Of a DNA stretch of 64,000 nucleotides, positions 47,002-58,533 are shown piece after piece; position 1 is the first letter of the stretch; each line of letters starts with the position of its first letter. Source of the DNA: Trichosporon coremiiforme. Lineage: Eukaryota > Basidiomycota > Tremellomycetes > Trichosporonales > Trichosporonaceae. Location of the stretch: NCBI GenBank assembly GCA_039545355.1, contig BCJJ01000021.1:744001-808000 (forward strand). Direction: 5' to 3'. Under the pieces are notes generated by a model, which worked only from the letters and a program-made list of their open reading frames with translations, was not told the DNA's origin and searched no databases. A program made the position numbers and the translations under genes.

Positions 47002-47339
47002 GCTGGCTGGGTGCTGGTCGTGCGAGTTGCGACAGTGCAAAAGAGCGGGGGGATGTAGGGGATGGGGGAGCGTTAAAGACTATGCGTCGCAGAATGCAGT
47101 TAACAACTTAGGCCAGTGATGTCGGCAACTTCGAACCGGTCTCGTACGCTACTCATCCACGATCGGCGACGCGTGCCCCCGCACCGTTTCAGTCGCACGT
47201 GGATACGGTCACGTGGGCAGCCTCCACATGACGCCGCCGAGAACAGGAACATTGAAGGCCGCAGTCTACTCCGGCGGACAAGCCTCAACTTCCTCTGGAC
47301 CAGGTGTGCACAGAGTGTACACAGGAAAACTCCCGAGCC
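47002..47339. promoter_or_regulatory. Bidirectional promoter with two CACGTG boxes, PEX30-like (-) and IMP2 (+)
   Basis: 338 bases between start codons. E-boxes at 47196-47201 and 47210-47215 have starts 14 bases apart, near the middle. bHLH factors such as Cbf1 or Pho4 bind this sequence. Confidence 0.55.
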
Positions 47340-48033
47340 ATGTCCTTTAAGAGCCGGATATGGCCCGCCATGCGGACAGGACTGTGAGTTGCTTGGTGGT
47401 TCAAGGCAGCTGACAGCAGCAAGGGGATCGGGTGGCTCAGCGTCGGCGGCGTGATCACGCACTACGGTGTGTCGTTCGCCAGCATCTCCGGTGGGAGCAT
47501 GGCGCCGACTTTCAACCCAGATCAGTACAAGAACCCGACGGGGAGTGATGTCGTGCTCCTCAACCGATATGGCTTCAGCCACGGACGATACGATACGCGA
47601 GGAAGGCTGCGTCGCGGCGACGTTGTGACGTTGTGGTAAGCTGTTGCTGTCTGCTTCTCGAGCTGACGCCAGGTCGCCTCTGAACCCGGAACTTTTGACG
47701 ACGAAACGCATCGTCGCGCTTGAGGGCGACATTGTCACGCCGCTACCGCCATCGACGTCAACGAGCGTCCTTATTCCGGAGGGGCACTGCTGGGTCGAGG
47801 GTGACAGCGTGCACCGCACGATAGACTCGAACACTTACGGACCAGTGAGTTAGAGTGATGAAGTCTTTAACTGACCACAGATTCCAGTAGCGCTCATCAC
47901 GGGAAAGGTCGAGGCGATCGTCTGGCCGTGGGAGCGGATACGCTGGGTCGAGCCGGGACCGGGCAAGTCCGAGGGAAGGGTGCGGCACCGTATCGACCGC
48001 TTCGTGTGGGAGGACGTCGAGGTCGATCTGTAG
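47340..48033 (+). CDS. IMP2: Mitochondrial inner membrane peptidase subunit 2
   Basis: Signal-peptidase-like serine protease that trims intermembrane-space sorting signals. Exons 47340-47383, 47420-47635, 47673-47844 and 47881-48033; introns 36-37 bases. 194 residues. The first exon encodes a short basic N-terminus; the membrane helix is WLSVGGVITHYGVSFASI. The catalytic Ser is Ser41 in SGGSMAPTFNP and the general-base Lys is Lys98 in TTKRIVALEGD. WVEGDSVHRTIDSNTYGP is the conserved GD-x-x-x-S-x-D-S-x-x-x-G block, with His in place of the usual Asn. Order and length fit Imp2. Confidence 0.92.
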
Positions 48034-48083
48034 AGGTGTTACAATTATGCATTGCATTGTCTAAATTCTACTATGGATACAGA

Positions 48084-49001
48084 TCAGTTCGCCTGCATGG
48101 CCGGCGCGGCAGTGGGCGCAGCGTCGCGCGCGGGTTCGGGCTCTGGCTCGGGCTGCCCGAAGATGCGTTTCCTGCTGTCAGCTAACGTGAAACCTAGTCA
48201 GCTTACAGGATGGCGGGGGTGCGGATTGCGCCGCCGGGGGTTGTTGACCACATCTCACGCGGCCAATAGTCCTGGAGGAAGACGTAGGTGTGTCCTACGA
48301 GAATGCCGAGCTGGTGTTAGCTAATGTGCAGGCTCTTATCAGCTCACAATGTCGCCGAGCGCGCCCTGGAAGCCGTTCTGGAGGAGCCACGAGAAGGCCG
48401 CGAGACAGAAGGGAAGGTACGGGGCGGGGATACTGATGTCAGCTCATCACCTGGGGGTCCCAAAACTGTCCGATAACGGAAGAACTTACGTCACGACGCC
48501 GAACAAGGACATTTTGATGGACGGATTCCGCCTCGCCCAGATGTACACGAGCGCAAAGCTGAGTGGCGTCGAGAGGAAGGGCATAGTGACAAGGGGTGAA
48601 ATGGCGAGCAGAAAGCCCGCGGTAAGCATCAGCAGCCACACGTAGTCGGCGCGGCGGTTCATGAACGAGTGTTCCTCGAGCAGACGCGAGTACCTCATCC
48701 TGCGGGCATCAGCTGATGGTTCTACTCTTAACAGCTTACACGAAGAATATGTGGAAGGCTAGGTCGAAGGATATCGGGCCAAAGTAGCAGAACGTTGTGA
48801 GTATGCGCCACGGCTGCGCCTTGATCACGGCTGCCTTCCAGGAGAAGTACAGCTGCAACGGCGCGATGACCTGGCAGGACTGGGGTTAGGTCGAAGAGGG
48901 GCCGAACAACTTACAACGAGGATGCTGGTCGCGGCGGAGGCGACGAACCACGCGCGAGTCACGGGCGGGATCGCCTGGAACCACTGCTCGATCTCGGCCA
49001 T
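48084..49001 (-). CDS. Derlin (Der1/Dfm1-type rhomboid pseudoprotease)
   Basis: ER membrane protein for retro-translocation in ER-associated degradation. Six exons: 49001-48915, 48870-48740, 48699-48490, 48432-48348, 48310-48207 and 48171-48084; introns 44, 40, 57, 37 and 35 bases. 234 residues. It starts MAEIEQWFQAIPPVTRAWF, a derlin hallmark; later blocks are QPWRILTTFCYFGPISFDLA and MNRRADYVWLLMLTAGFLL, then GDILGILVGHTYVFLQDYWP with the G-H-x-Y-x-F-x-x-D-x-x-P signature. The tail is Pro/Glu/Ala-rich with no obvious Cdc48-binding SHP box. All catalytic rhomboid residues are absent, as in the family. Confidence 0.93.
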
Positions 49002-49406
49002 GGTGGCGACAACGGGTCGGAGTCGGTGAGGTCAGCGACGGAGTGATGGTGTCAACCGACCTCCACGCCAGCTCGAAATGTAAGACGCCGATGCCGCCAC
49101 CGTGTCGAGTGGCCGAATGGAGCTCATTAGGATTTGGGCTATTAATGGTACCAAAGGATAATTAGTGACAATTGAATGTGAGGGAGGAGGCTTTGTTTCC
49201 CACGGTACGCATTCCAAAAGTTGCTTTCTGACGTCGATCGCGGACATGAAGCCTGACTACAGCAAGGATCAACAAGCATCACCCAGCTCTCCTCAGCAGT
49301 ACTTCTCTCTGCCCTCAACCCAACAGTCAACCGATTATCAGGGTTATTGAGTCCTTCCCCCTCTTCTCTCGCCCACCCTTCACCCCATACACCGAGCTAG
49401 AGGACC
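49002..49406. promoter_or_regulatory. Divergent promoter, derlin (-) and RRP42 (+)
   Basis: 405 bases. The centre (49,120-49,170) is AT-rich compared with its surroundings. No specific site recognised. Confidence 0.4.
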
Positions 49407-50441
49407 ATGACGACAGCAAGCACGACACCCTCTCTCTCGCCAGCAGAGCTGAGCTACATCGTCGACGGCCTGCGGGGCGCGCCGCCAACGCGGAGCGACG
49501 GACGCGGCCTGCTTGAGCCGCGCGACATCGGGATTGATTACGGCGTCGCTCCCGCCGCGAACGGGAGCGCGCGCGTGCGTATTGGCAACACAGAGGTCGT
49601 GGCGGGCGTCAAGCTCGAGGTCGGCGAGCCGGGACCGGCCAAGGTGGCCGTGGACGTGTGAGTGTGCCGTGAGCAGCGTGCAGCGTGCAGCGTGTTGTTG
49701 AGGTGCAGGCAAAGGGCAAGAAACGCTTGCACAAACGCTTGCACTGAGTCTCAAGCTAGGATCCTGAGATCAGCAGCTGACCCCAGGACGCCGCAGGCGC
49801 TGCCCCTTTTACAGTCGTCGGCGCTGCAAGCCCTGTCGACAGAGTACGCGGCGCATCTCTCCGAGCACTTCGTCCCCTTCGTGCCGCCTCTGCCGATTAC
49901 GAAGGAACGCGCCTTCCTGCCCTCCCTCCATCTCACAGTGGTGTCCGCCGAGGGCAACATCATCACAGCCTTGGCGCTCGCGGCGCGCGCTGCGTTCGCC
50001 GACCTCGAAGTGCCCGATACAAAAGTCATCGCGTGGACGGGGGACGACGATGCCTCCTCTGTCGCTGACAAGAGCGGTTTCGGTGCGCTGAAAGACGGAG
50101 CCAAGGGCAAGGGCAAGGGCCGAGCGAGGGCGAAGGGACTGGACGACTGGGACCTCGGCGAGGGTGTGCACCACCTCGAGAACCGTGAGGACCTCCCCGT
50201 CCTCCTTAGCTTGAATCTGGTGCAGGGGAGCGAGAACACGTTCCTCGACCCGACACCGCAAGAGGAGGCTGCTTGTCCGGAGAGGATTCTGGCTTGGTTC
50301 AGGCCGAATGGCAATGTTTGTGGGATTCGCACGGAAGGAGGGCTGGGTATCGAGGCGGACCGCGTTCGGGGGTTGCTGGAACAGGCGCAGGCGCTCGCGA
50401 CCGCCATGGCGGCGAGCCTCAATGCCGACCTGCCGCAGTAG
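49407..50441 (+). CDS. RRP42: Exosome core subunit Rrp42 (RNase PH-like)
   Basis: Ring subunit of the RNA exosome, acting in rRNA processing and RNA decay; fungal core subunits are catalytically inactive. Exons 49407-49657 and 49787-50441 (129-base intron, phase 2); 301 residues. The RNase PH fold is seen from LSPAELSYIVDGLRGAPPTR, RSDGRGLLEPRDIGIDYGV, GSARVRIGNTEVVAGVKLEV and HLTVVSAEGNIITALALAAR. A Lys/Gly/Arg/Ala insert (about residues 205-225) interrupts the second half. The last third carries ILAWFRPNGNVCGIRTEGG. Confidence 0.92.
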
Positions 50442-50846
50442 AGGCCGATGTGCACGTAGACTGTAGACTGATGTAGAGCTGTATACTTTTGGTCTGACTG
50501 TATATTTTTGGCCTGACTGCTGAACTAACTTGCTCGGCGGCTGATTTTGCCTCCCACACCTGACGAAAGTTTCACTCACCTAAATCCCAGTCTGCACTGG
50601 ATCGTGTACTTGGGGCCGACTCATTCAGATCACCTCTCGCTGGTACAATGGACAAAATGCATTTGAACATGAGTGTAGCTAGGATGTGATTTTGCTTGCT
50701 AAGTGATTGGATTAGGCGCGGAGTGCTTCGCGCGTGTCGTTTCGTCTTTCGTCGTTTCTATAGATGTAGGGCTCGTTTGGAGCGGCTCATGACTTTCTTT
50801 GGTGGGTCGTTTCGGGTTGCGTTACTTCTTTCTTCTAGCGTGCGAG
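50442..50846. other. Convergent 3' region, RRP42 and CH-like gene
   Basis: 405 bases, more T-rich than average; a near-repeat of TGACTGTATATTTTTGG occurs at about 50,480-50,515. No gene. Confidence 0.4.
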
Positions 50847-52915
50847 TTACTGGAGCGAGTGCTCGACGGCGTTCTCTGGCTCGGCGGCCGCGGCGGTCGC
50901 GGGGCCATCAGAGGTCTCAGTGGTCTCGGCGGTCTCGGCGGGCTCTTCGGCCTCACCAAGGGACGTCGAGGTGACGTCGGGAGTGGGCTGGGGGAGTGGC
51001 GCCGAGGTGACGTCCGGGGTCGGCTGCGCTTCGGACGGCGCAACAGAGGACACGGCCGCGCCTAGCGCGGCCGTGCCGCCCGTGGCTTCCGCAGCGGCAG
51101 CCTCGACCCATGCCTCAACGACAGCGCGTAGGGCCGCCTCCCATCCCACAGCGCCCTTGGCGACGACGAGCGGGTCAAACTCGATCGAGTGCGCGCGATG
51201 GGCGGACGCCTGCCTCTGCCTCGGGAACGCCTTCGGGGGGGCGGGCTTGATCGGCGCGCTGTCGGGGAGCACAGGCGGGGAGAGCGCGACCTCGCTGGTC
51301 GGCATGTTGATCGGGATTGAGTAGCGATGCTGCAGAGCGCTGTTGTCAGTTACAGCTGTGTTATCCAAACTTACGCAGCCCAGCAAGTCAGGTTGCCAAC
51401 GCGGCGGAAGGTCCACTCGCGCCCTGTGTCTTGCGCCTCGGCGAGAGTCTCGTGGATGTCGTCGGCGGGGATGAAGCCCCACGGCCGACTTGACGAGGCG
51501 ACGGACGAGTTGAACGCCTGGCACAGAAGGTATCCGTCCGCGAGGCGCTGGAGGAAGCCCGCCTCGTCGGCAGGCAGCAGTGCCGCCTGCTCAGGGCTCA
51601 GGTTCGCCGTGATGAACGTTCGCGCACGCGGCGTGCCCGGCTCAGCGGAGAGCCACGCGAGGCGCGGTGAGTCAAGCGCCTCGTTGAACGCCTTTTCAAC
51701 CGTCGCAGCCCAGCGCCGCAGCGACGCGCGCGTCGCGTCTGCAGCGGACGCTTCGGTCACCTTGTACTCGCGCGCCTCGGACATGATCTTGCCCTCCCAT
51801 GGCTCGTGGTGCGACTGTTCGGCCTCACGCGCGAACGCGTTGATGTTGAACTCCTCGTCGTCGGAGAAGATGTCCTCGATCGAGAGGCTGGACGTCGAGC
51901 TGTTCGGTGCCACGAATGAGGTCGACGACAGGCGCCGGTTGGCGTAGGCGTACGGGGACGACGCACTTGTGTCGCCACTGTGCTGCCGCTCCATAGGCGG
52001 CGGCGAATCGGCACCGTCGGGGATCACGACGACAGTCGGCACCGGATCCTGCTGCACGCGCCAGGTCTCCTCAAGCCCGCGCAGGTGGCCGAGGAACTCG
52101 AGGGCCGCACGGCGCACCGGTGCGCTGGGGTCGGGCTGCGACGTCGCCAGGCTCGCCACCAAGCGATCCTTCGAGCCCGAAACTGAGCGGCCGGTCGGGC
52201 CGCTAGCCGGCCGCGAGGGTGTTGAAAACGTTGCGTTGCGGGTGCTTGAGGCCGAGACTCGTCGCGCGGCCGGCGGAACGAGAACAAACGTGAGAGCGCG
52301 GACGCGGCGGATCGCGCGGGCGGTGTCGACGAAGAGGCTCCGCAGATCTTCAGGCAAGGGGGCCGGGGTGGAGGGCGCGCTGTCGGTTGCGGACAGGCGC
52401 CATTTCTCGTGCATGTCGGCTGTCAGACGCAGCGCTTCCGCTCGAGCGTCCTCTGGTGCGACTCGAGAGAGCTGGACATCCTTCCACGGCTTGTGGCGGC
52501 GGCGCTCCTCCGGCTGCTCCTCCTCCTCCGCTAAGGCGCCGAAGGAGCGGACACCGACTCCCGAGCCCATGCGGTGCTCGAGCTTGACGCCGCCAAACTG
52601 CATGCGCAGGTTCTGGATCGAGGGCAGCGAGTGGACCGAGTCGCGCATGAGGGCCGAGCGGGAGATGTGCCGGTGGTACTTGCCGCGGAGAGGGAGGGCG
52701 GGAAGCTCGCCGTCGTCGAACGACTGAGGCTCGGAGACCATGCTGCCGAAGCTGTCATCGTCGGGAGCGCAGGACGAAGGGACACTGGTGCAAGTCGTTG
52801 CCGGGCTGCCTGCGTCGGTTACGTTGTCGGCGAAGTTTCCATGTGGGCTTGGATGAGGGCTTGGGTGAGGGCTTGGATCCTCTGAACGGTCTGTGCCACC
52901 ACCAGCGGCAGACAT
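50847..52915 (-). CDS. Calponin-homology-like domain protein of unknown function
   Basis: Exons 52915-51375 and 51339-50847 (35-base intron, phase 2); 677 residues. The N-terminal 330 residues are mostly disordered with helical patches (an ARAEALRLTADMHEKWRL helix, an acidic Glu run). Residues about 445-520 look like a calponin-homology fold: AGFLQRLADGYLLCQAFNSS, then RPWGFIP and, across the intron, WTFRRVGNLTCWAAALQHRY. The C-terminus is Ala/Glu/Thr-rich with a PTPDVTSAPLPQ/PTPDVTSTSL near-repeat. The start ATG is followed by a SPHPSPHPSPH repeat. Actin or septin cortex binding is a possible role, by analogy with CH domains only. Confidence 0.7.
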
Positions 52916-53897
52916 TGTTGAGGGGTGGGGTGAGAAGGAGAGGGGGGTTGAGGTGAAGGGATACGTGAGACGTGAAAGCTGTGTGTGCAGAGTGTGTTGA
53001 ATGTGAATGAATAATGAAGTGCAAGTGGACAGTCCGGGACGGTGAACGGCGTCTAAGCTTTGAAAGTGCTAGGGCAGACGAGGGCGGGATCCCGGATGGA
53101 CTAGGGTGAGGACTGTATTTGTTGTATTGGATGGGATTTTTGTCGTAGAATCGTCGGGGTCGTCAGAAGTTGAAGAGAGCGGTGGCGTCGACTATGTATG
53201 CGAGGGCATCGTCATACGGTCAGTCGGGTTGAGTGGGCGATGGGCAGACCCCGCAAGTTGAGTTGGACAGGAGATTAATATTAGGGGATGTAGGAGTGCG
53301 TTGGTGACAGGAGAGCGGCGAACTGGATGATTCAGAGCCGGGGAGGGTGGTGAGCGCGAAGCGGACCTGAGATGGGTTCGGCACAGCGGTACATCAGGCA
53401 TCAGGCATCAGGCGACGACTTGACGCCGTCTCGTGTTTACGTACAGATCGAGGATCCTCGCTCAGCCCAGCGCTCAGGACAGCACAGGCCATGGCCATCG
53501 TCTGTCCATGTCGGGACCCTCCCTCTACGCGCATCTGCGGCTGTGACGCGGTCCACGGTTCGCCAGACAGTCCGGATGTCAGGTCGTCAGGTCGTCAGGT
53601 CGTCAGGTCGTCAGGTCGTCAGGTCGTCAGGGCAGCCTTAAGCTTACCAACGCGCCTGCTCTTACGCGTCGAGGTCAGGCCAAGTCATCCCAAGTCATCC
53701 ATCCCGCTCGCGTGGCCACCGCCTCAAATTGGCGGGAGGACCAGATAAACTCAATGTCACCCCTCCACTTCGCTCTTCGCTTCCTCGCGCGTGCTCTCGC
53801 CAAGCTAGCTGCTCAGTATATCTTGCTACATCATTGCCGCTCTCTACCGCTCTCTATCAGGCTATCAGCACTAATCCTCCTTACAGTTTCTTGTCCA
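52916..53897. promoter_or_regulatory. Divergent intergenic region, CH-like gene (-) and SGNH-like gene (+)
   Basis: 982 bases, with a perfect 8-base tandem repeat at 53583-53630 and short CATCAGG (about 53,397-53,412) and CAAGTCATCC (about 53,681-53,700) duplications. No gene recognised. Confidence 0.5.
53583..53630. repeat. Perfect 8-base tandem repeat, (GTCGTCAG)x6
   Basis: Six exact copies, 48 bases, about 270 bases upstream of the SGNH-like start codon. Perfect copies imply recent expansion. Confidence 0.9.
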
Positions 53898-55449
53898 ATG
53901 ACCTCAAACCAGGGCCGTTACGTCCCGCCTCACCTCCGCAAGGCCCAACTCAATGCAGGCGATGCTCCCCCGATAGCAAACAACCGTTCACCAGCGCCTC
54001 GATCACCCCCAGGAGGCAGCAAGTGGTCTTCCTCGACCCCTCCGTCTGAAGCCAACGATCGGCGACCATGGGGCGAGCGTGATGGAGCGCACACACCCCG
54101 TGGTGGCCACCACCATGGTCAGCGGGATCTGCCACCCCACCAGCGTAGCTCCTCTGGGCCTTCCCTCTTTGTCTTTGGCGACTCCTTCGTTGGTCCATTC
54201 AAGCTGCTCAGCGACCGGTACTCGAAGACGCAGACGTTCAAGGGAAGCAGCGCCAAGGTACTTGCCCCCTTCTGACTGATCTGACACCAAAGGGACTGAA
54301 CAACCCCAAGTCGCTGAAGCAGGTGTCGAACGAGCTTGTTCCGCTCCTGAATCGGCTGCTCGCGCCGCCGCCGTTTGCCTACCTTCCTCCGTCGGGGCGG
54401 TATGCGCTGCTGATCTTCGGTAACGTGAGCTACCATTTTGGTCGTGGAGCTGACCCCAGGTCGATCTGCAGATCAACTACCTCTGGCAGCTGCAGCACAA
54501 GCCCCTTGGCCCTGGGACATGGTCTGACGTGCCGGCCGCTGCACCGGTGGCATCAGAGGAGAGCGAGACGGAGCGCATCCTGGCGAATGCGACGGAGAAT
54601 GAGGGTCGTGGGCCAGCTCTCGGGCCCGAGAGATTCGTTGATACCGTCTTGAAGGCGTACACGACGTGGCTGGAGCGTGAGGTCGTGAATGGCCCTGTTG
54701 GGCGCCGGGCGGCTGCCATCGCGGCACCAGATGCGCCGGACAACGTGCGCCGCCTCCCTCCGACCAAAGTTCTCGTCGCGGCCGTGCTCCCGCCGTTAGT
54801 ACAGGATGAGACACTGCCACGTATCCCTCAGAAGTATGTCGAGCGCCTTGAGGCGGACCATGTCAGTGCGCAGCGCGCTTTCGAGCGCGGCGAGAAGGCG
54901 CCCCGCTCCACGACTCGTCTAACCCCGGAGACGATTGAAAGCGCCATGGCGCGCGCTTCCCTCAACGACTCGCCACTGGGGAAGATGACGGTGCAGCAGC
55001 TCCTGACTCACGACCCGCCACTCTGCACGAAGCCGGTGCGTATCGCGATGACGGAGCGGTTCAACCAGGGCCTGAAGGCGTTCTGCGAGCAGCACTCTAA
55101 TGTCCTCGGCTACGTCGACATCGCGGAGGCGATGCACAATGTCGACGCCGAAGACGCCAAGACCCTCGCCGCCAATGGTGCCACCGAGACGGACAGACTG
55201 GATCGAGAAGTGTCACGCGCGACTTGGGCTTGTCCCGTCGACCCGTCCAACATCCACCCGCTCTGGGAGCCGACGCTGCCGCTCTGGCTGAAGGCGCTGA
55301 AGGCGCATGGCGTACCGACGGAGCAGTTCGCGATGAGCGACGACGCGGAGGCGACGTTCAAAGCGTACGAGGAGGACAAGCGGAGGAGGATGAACCCTGC
55401 CTTTGCGGACAAGCCAGTCGAAGCGATCAAGATCAGGGAGGAGGAGTAG
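53898..55449 (+). CDS. Protein with SGNH-hydrolase-like motifs and a Ded1-like N-terminal motif
   Basis: Exons 53898-54257, 54293-54424 and 54460-55449; introns 35 and 35 bases, both phase 0. 493 residues. The N-terminus reads MTSNQGRYVPPHLRKAQ: YVPPHLR matches the eIF4E-binding-type motif at the N-terminus of Ded1/DDX3 helicases. A Pro/Ser/Arg/Gly-rich region follows. From about residue 98, SLFVFGDSFVGPFK fits SGNH block I (GDS); the next junction gives FKGSSAKGLNNPKSL, then YALLIFGNVDLQINYLWQL; VDPSNIHPLWEPTLPLWLKA late in the protein fits block V (D-x-x-x-H). No signal peptide, so a cytosolic protein. The substrate and the exact family are unknown to me. Confidence 0.72.
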
Positions 55450-56916
55450 GCAAGCGTCAGCGAGCGAGTGCGGGGCTCAGCGCGCGGAAGTGAGGGGGGA
55501 AGGGTTAAGAAGAAGGGGAGAACATGTGCTGCTCACGTGCCTGGGATCGAGCGGGGTGCGTACATGATTGGGGGGGAAGGTGAATGGGGGCGGAAGAGGA
55601 GTGCTCGATCGGCCCTGTGCCGGCCGGAAGTGCTAAGGAGACGGAGAAGGGCTATGTTGCAGTGAGATGACCGAGTGGCCGAGGTTGAGGGCCGTGTCTT
55701 GTACGAGAACGTGTGGTGCTCCAGCAGTGCATATGCATAAACTGCCCTTTACCCCTTGCAGCAACAAGACTTTCCGAGACAGCACCGGTGCCAGTGACGT
55801 CGTGTCAGCGTTTTGGAATGGAACGGAGACGGCTTGGAATCAAAGTCGGAAAGTTGTTGCAACGGGGGAACGGCCGTATCGCAGGCAGACGCGCCGCCCC
55901 ACTGGTCCGCAGTCGTCGTGGCTGAGCGGGGCTAGAGGGCTCCAGCGCGCGCGCGTGTGCCTAGAGTGGCTACCGATGCAGCCGAGCATAGCGATGACGC
56001 CAAATCCCGTATGGCCATCGATCGCAGCATGTTCTGCATCGCCTTGAGGCTAATGTGCATCTGGACTGGGGTGACGGATCCACTGTCTGTGTGTGGGTAG
56101 CAACTGCGCAAGTGTCCGTAGAGCGATCCCGATGATCGGAAGAGTTGGAGTGGTCTATATCGGTCTCTGATAACAGATCTGGGTCTGCGCAGCAGTGTCG
56201 GAATGTTTGCACTGATGCCTGTGCACTGTGAGAGAGAAGGGGGGGGGGGGGGGTGAGGGAGAAGCCTGACGTTGCCCACGTCGAGAGAGGGTGACACGGC
56301 TGAAAGGCTGTGCCCTTGCGTGCGTCGTCCTAATGCGTGGTTTTTGCCCGCTATTCGACTGATTACAGTGCCTTCCTAATGGTGAGAATTGCCGCAATGG
56401 ATTCGGCTGATGTCGCCCTCTCCCTCCCTGAAGTCTGAACTGCACCTCGTGGACGACCAGCATGACCAGCCTGCTTCGGTGTGGAGCTCGCTTGCGTCGG
56501 CAACACGCCGGGCGTATTGGCCAAGCTACCCTCGCTGGCTCGCGGGAGCAAAAAGAGCCCCCCGCGCGTCGAAAATAGGCCCACACCTCTAACCCCACTC
56601 TAAACATAGAGCGCATGCACCTGCTCACCCCGTCTCCACTTCAGTCTCATCGCCTCCTCACTCGACTCTCACTCACCACTGGGCACACACCACCATCCGA
56701 CTCTGACAGACACTCCGACACTCCGACACACCGACACTCGTCCTTCAAGTACCACCCTCGGCGAGTCTCGTTATTGTACTCTCTTGAGACTGCCAAGAGC
56801 ACCACCACTCGTTTCGAGCACACCACCATCAAGCCCGTGCAGATTGACGCCTGCTGCGACGACGAGTCCCCGCCAAGACCCCACCGAGAGCGACACCAGA
56901 GCCAGAATAAGACACG
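55450..56916. promoter_or_regulatory. Long upstream region of the MADS-box gene
   Basis: 1.47 kb without a convincing gene. It contains an E-box CACGTG at 55534-55539, a 15-base G run at 56239-56253 and, from about 56,600 to 56,900, a C/A-rich leader with ACTC/GACAC repeats. Confidence 0.5.
56239..56253. repeat. G homopolymer run of 15
   Basis: Uninterrupted G15, the longest homopolymer I noticed in the window. Its exact length may be a sequencing artefact. Confidence 0.8.
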
Positions 56917-58010
56917 ATGGGCCGCAAAAAGATCGAGATCAAGCCGCTCACAGTGCGTATCTTGTTGCGTCTTGACCTCTCTCTCTCTCTCCTACATCCC
57001 TTCCATTCCTTCGGTCTTTCCTCTCATGCATCCTAGCATTCCTTGCCCACCATGCAACGCGCAAAGTGAACCCCGCTGACCATTAGGACGAGCGCAACCG
57101 CAACGTGACCTTCCTGAAGCGCAAAGCCGGCCTGATGAAGAAGGCATACGAGCTCTCCGTACTGTGCGGCGCGAACGTCAGTCTGCTCATCTTCTCCTCG
57201 AACGGGAAGCCGTACGAGTTCTCCTCTGCCGACTTTGACTCGGAGATCGACCGCTACAACGAGTACGAGGGCACGATTGAGCGCCGGCGCGGGGCCGAGT
57301 TTGAGGCGATGATCAACGATGATGACGACGACGACGAGGGAGGTAACGACGAGGGCGAGGGCAACAGCGGACAGCAGAAGAAGGGCCCGTCCAAGTCTCT
57401 CAAGGGCAAGGAGAGCTACAAGAAGCGCCGGGTCGCGTACCGCGAGCCGAAGCGCGACGAGAGCTTTGTCGGGTCGCTGCTTGACGACAGGGACCCGAGG
57501 GAGTACGAGCGCAAGCGCGAGCGCGAGGAGAGTCCCTCCGTCGCTGGCCTGTCGTACGCTCTGGGGCTTCAGTCGCAACAGCAGCCGCAGCAGTACAGAA
57601 ACTATCCCCCCTATCCGCCCCAGGTACCGAACAACTACCTGCCCACTCCCGGGGGCCTCGGGGGCGACATGGGCCTGACGACCTACGCCTGGCTGCACAT
57701 GCAGCAAGCGCACCAGGAGCAGAAGCGCGCCCTTTTGGAGCAGCAGCAACAGCAGCTCCTGAAGCTGACCAGCTGTAGCTCTTCCAACAGCTTCCTGCGC
57801 GACATTCTGGGCGGAGGACAGATGGGCCTCCCCCCGCAGCAGGGGCAGCAGGAGTTTGTGTGGCCGACGGCGGCCCACGGGGAGCAGGAACGCATGCAGC
57901 ACCAGGGTCTGCAGGGAGGCGTCACGACGCCGCCGGAGGAGGACCTGATCTGGGCTCTCGCGAATGGCGCGGGACCGAGCGAGAGGGGCGTCAAGCGGAT
58001 GAGGCAGTAA
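56917..58010 (+). CDS. MADS-box transcription factor, Rlm1/Smp1 (MEF2) type
   Basis: Exons 56917-56952 and 57087-58010 (134-base intron with GTGCGT donor and GCTGACCATTAG acceptor, phase 0); 319 residues. The MADS domain is complete across the junction: [40 protein letters not shown] and [16 protein letters not shown], followed by a MEF2-type extension. An Asp/Glu run, a Lys-rich patch and Gln-rich activation-type regions ([17 protein letters not shown]) follow. In yeasts Rlm1-type factors act below the cell-wall-integrity MAP kinase; no clear D-site was identified here. Confidence 0.92.
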
Positions 58011-58533
58011 ATGACGAGACCGCCGAGACCGTGGCCGAGGTCGCGACTGAGGCTGAGCCCACAGTCGAGCCAAGCGAGCCAAGGCTGGCCCGAGTCCGAG
58101 ACGCTGATCGCTGGGCGCAGGCCGCCACCTGTATATCAACCTCCCTGCTGTATTCTTCCCCTGTTGTAATCTAGATATCCGCCTGTAGAGCACACATGAA
58201 TATATTCTCTGGCCCGCAACCCAGCCCGTTGCTCATGCTCGCGATGCTCGCATGTTGGTGGTATCTCGTGGCATTATGTACAACAACTATCTTTCATCAC
58301 TAACCTCGCCCGGGGTCAGTACCGGCGACGCGAGCACGGGAGACGGCAAGAGCGGAGGCGCGTGCTAAGGTGCTATGCGGCCGCGCGCGCCTCGTCCCAG
58401 TCATCATCACTGACGTCTGTGCGAGCCGTTAAGACTTCCCACTCTGGCGTCCCCGAGGAACTCGGCGCACTTCTCCTCTTTCCTTCCTTGCCCTCCTTCT
58501 CCTCACAAGTCTCCACAGTCAAGCGGGGAGGGC
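58011..58533. other. Convergent 3' region, MADS gene and ATG16
   Basis: 523 bases with both 3' UTRs. No gene recognised. Confidence 0.4.

Noticed and set aside
55666..55740. tRNA-like words (GAGTGGCCGAGG) near 55.67 kb
   Set aside because: No B box or matching acceptor stem could be found.
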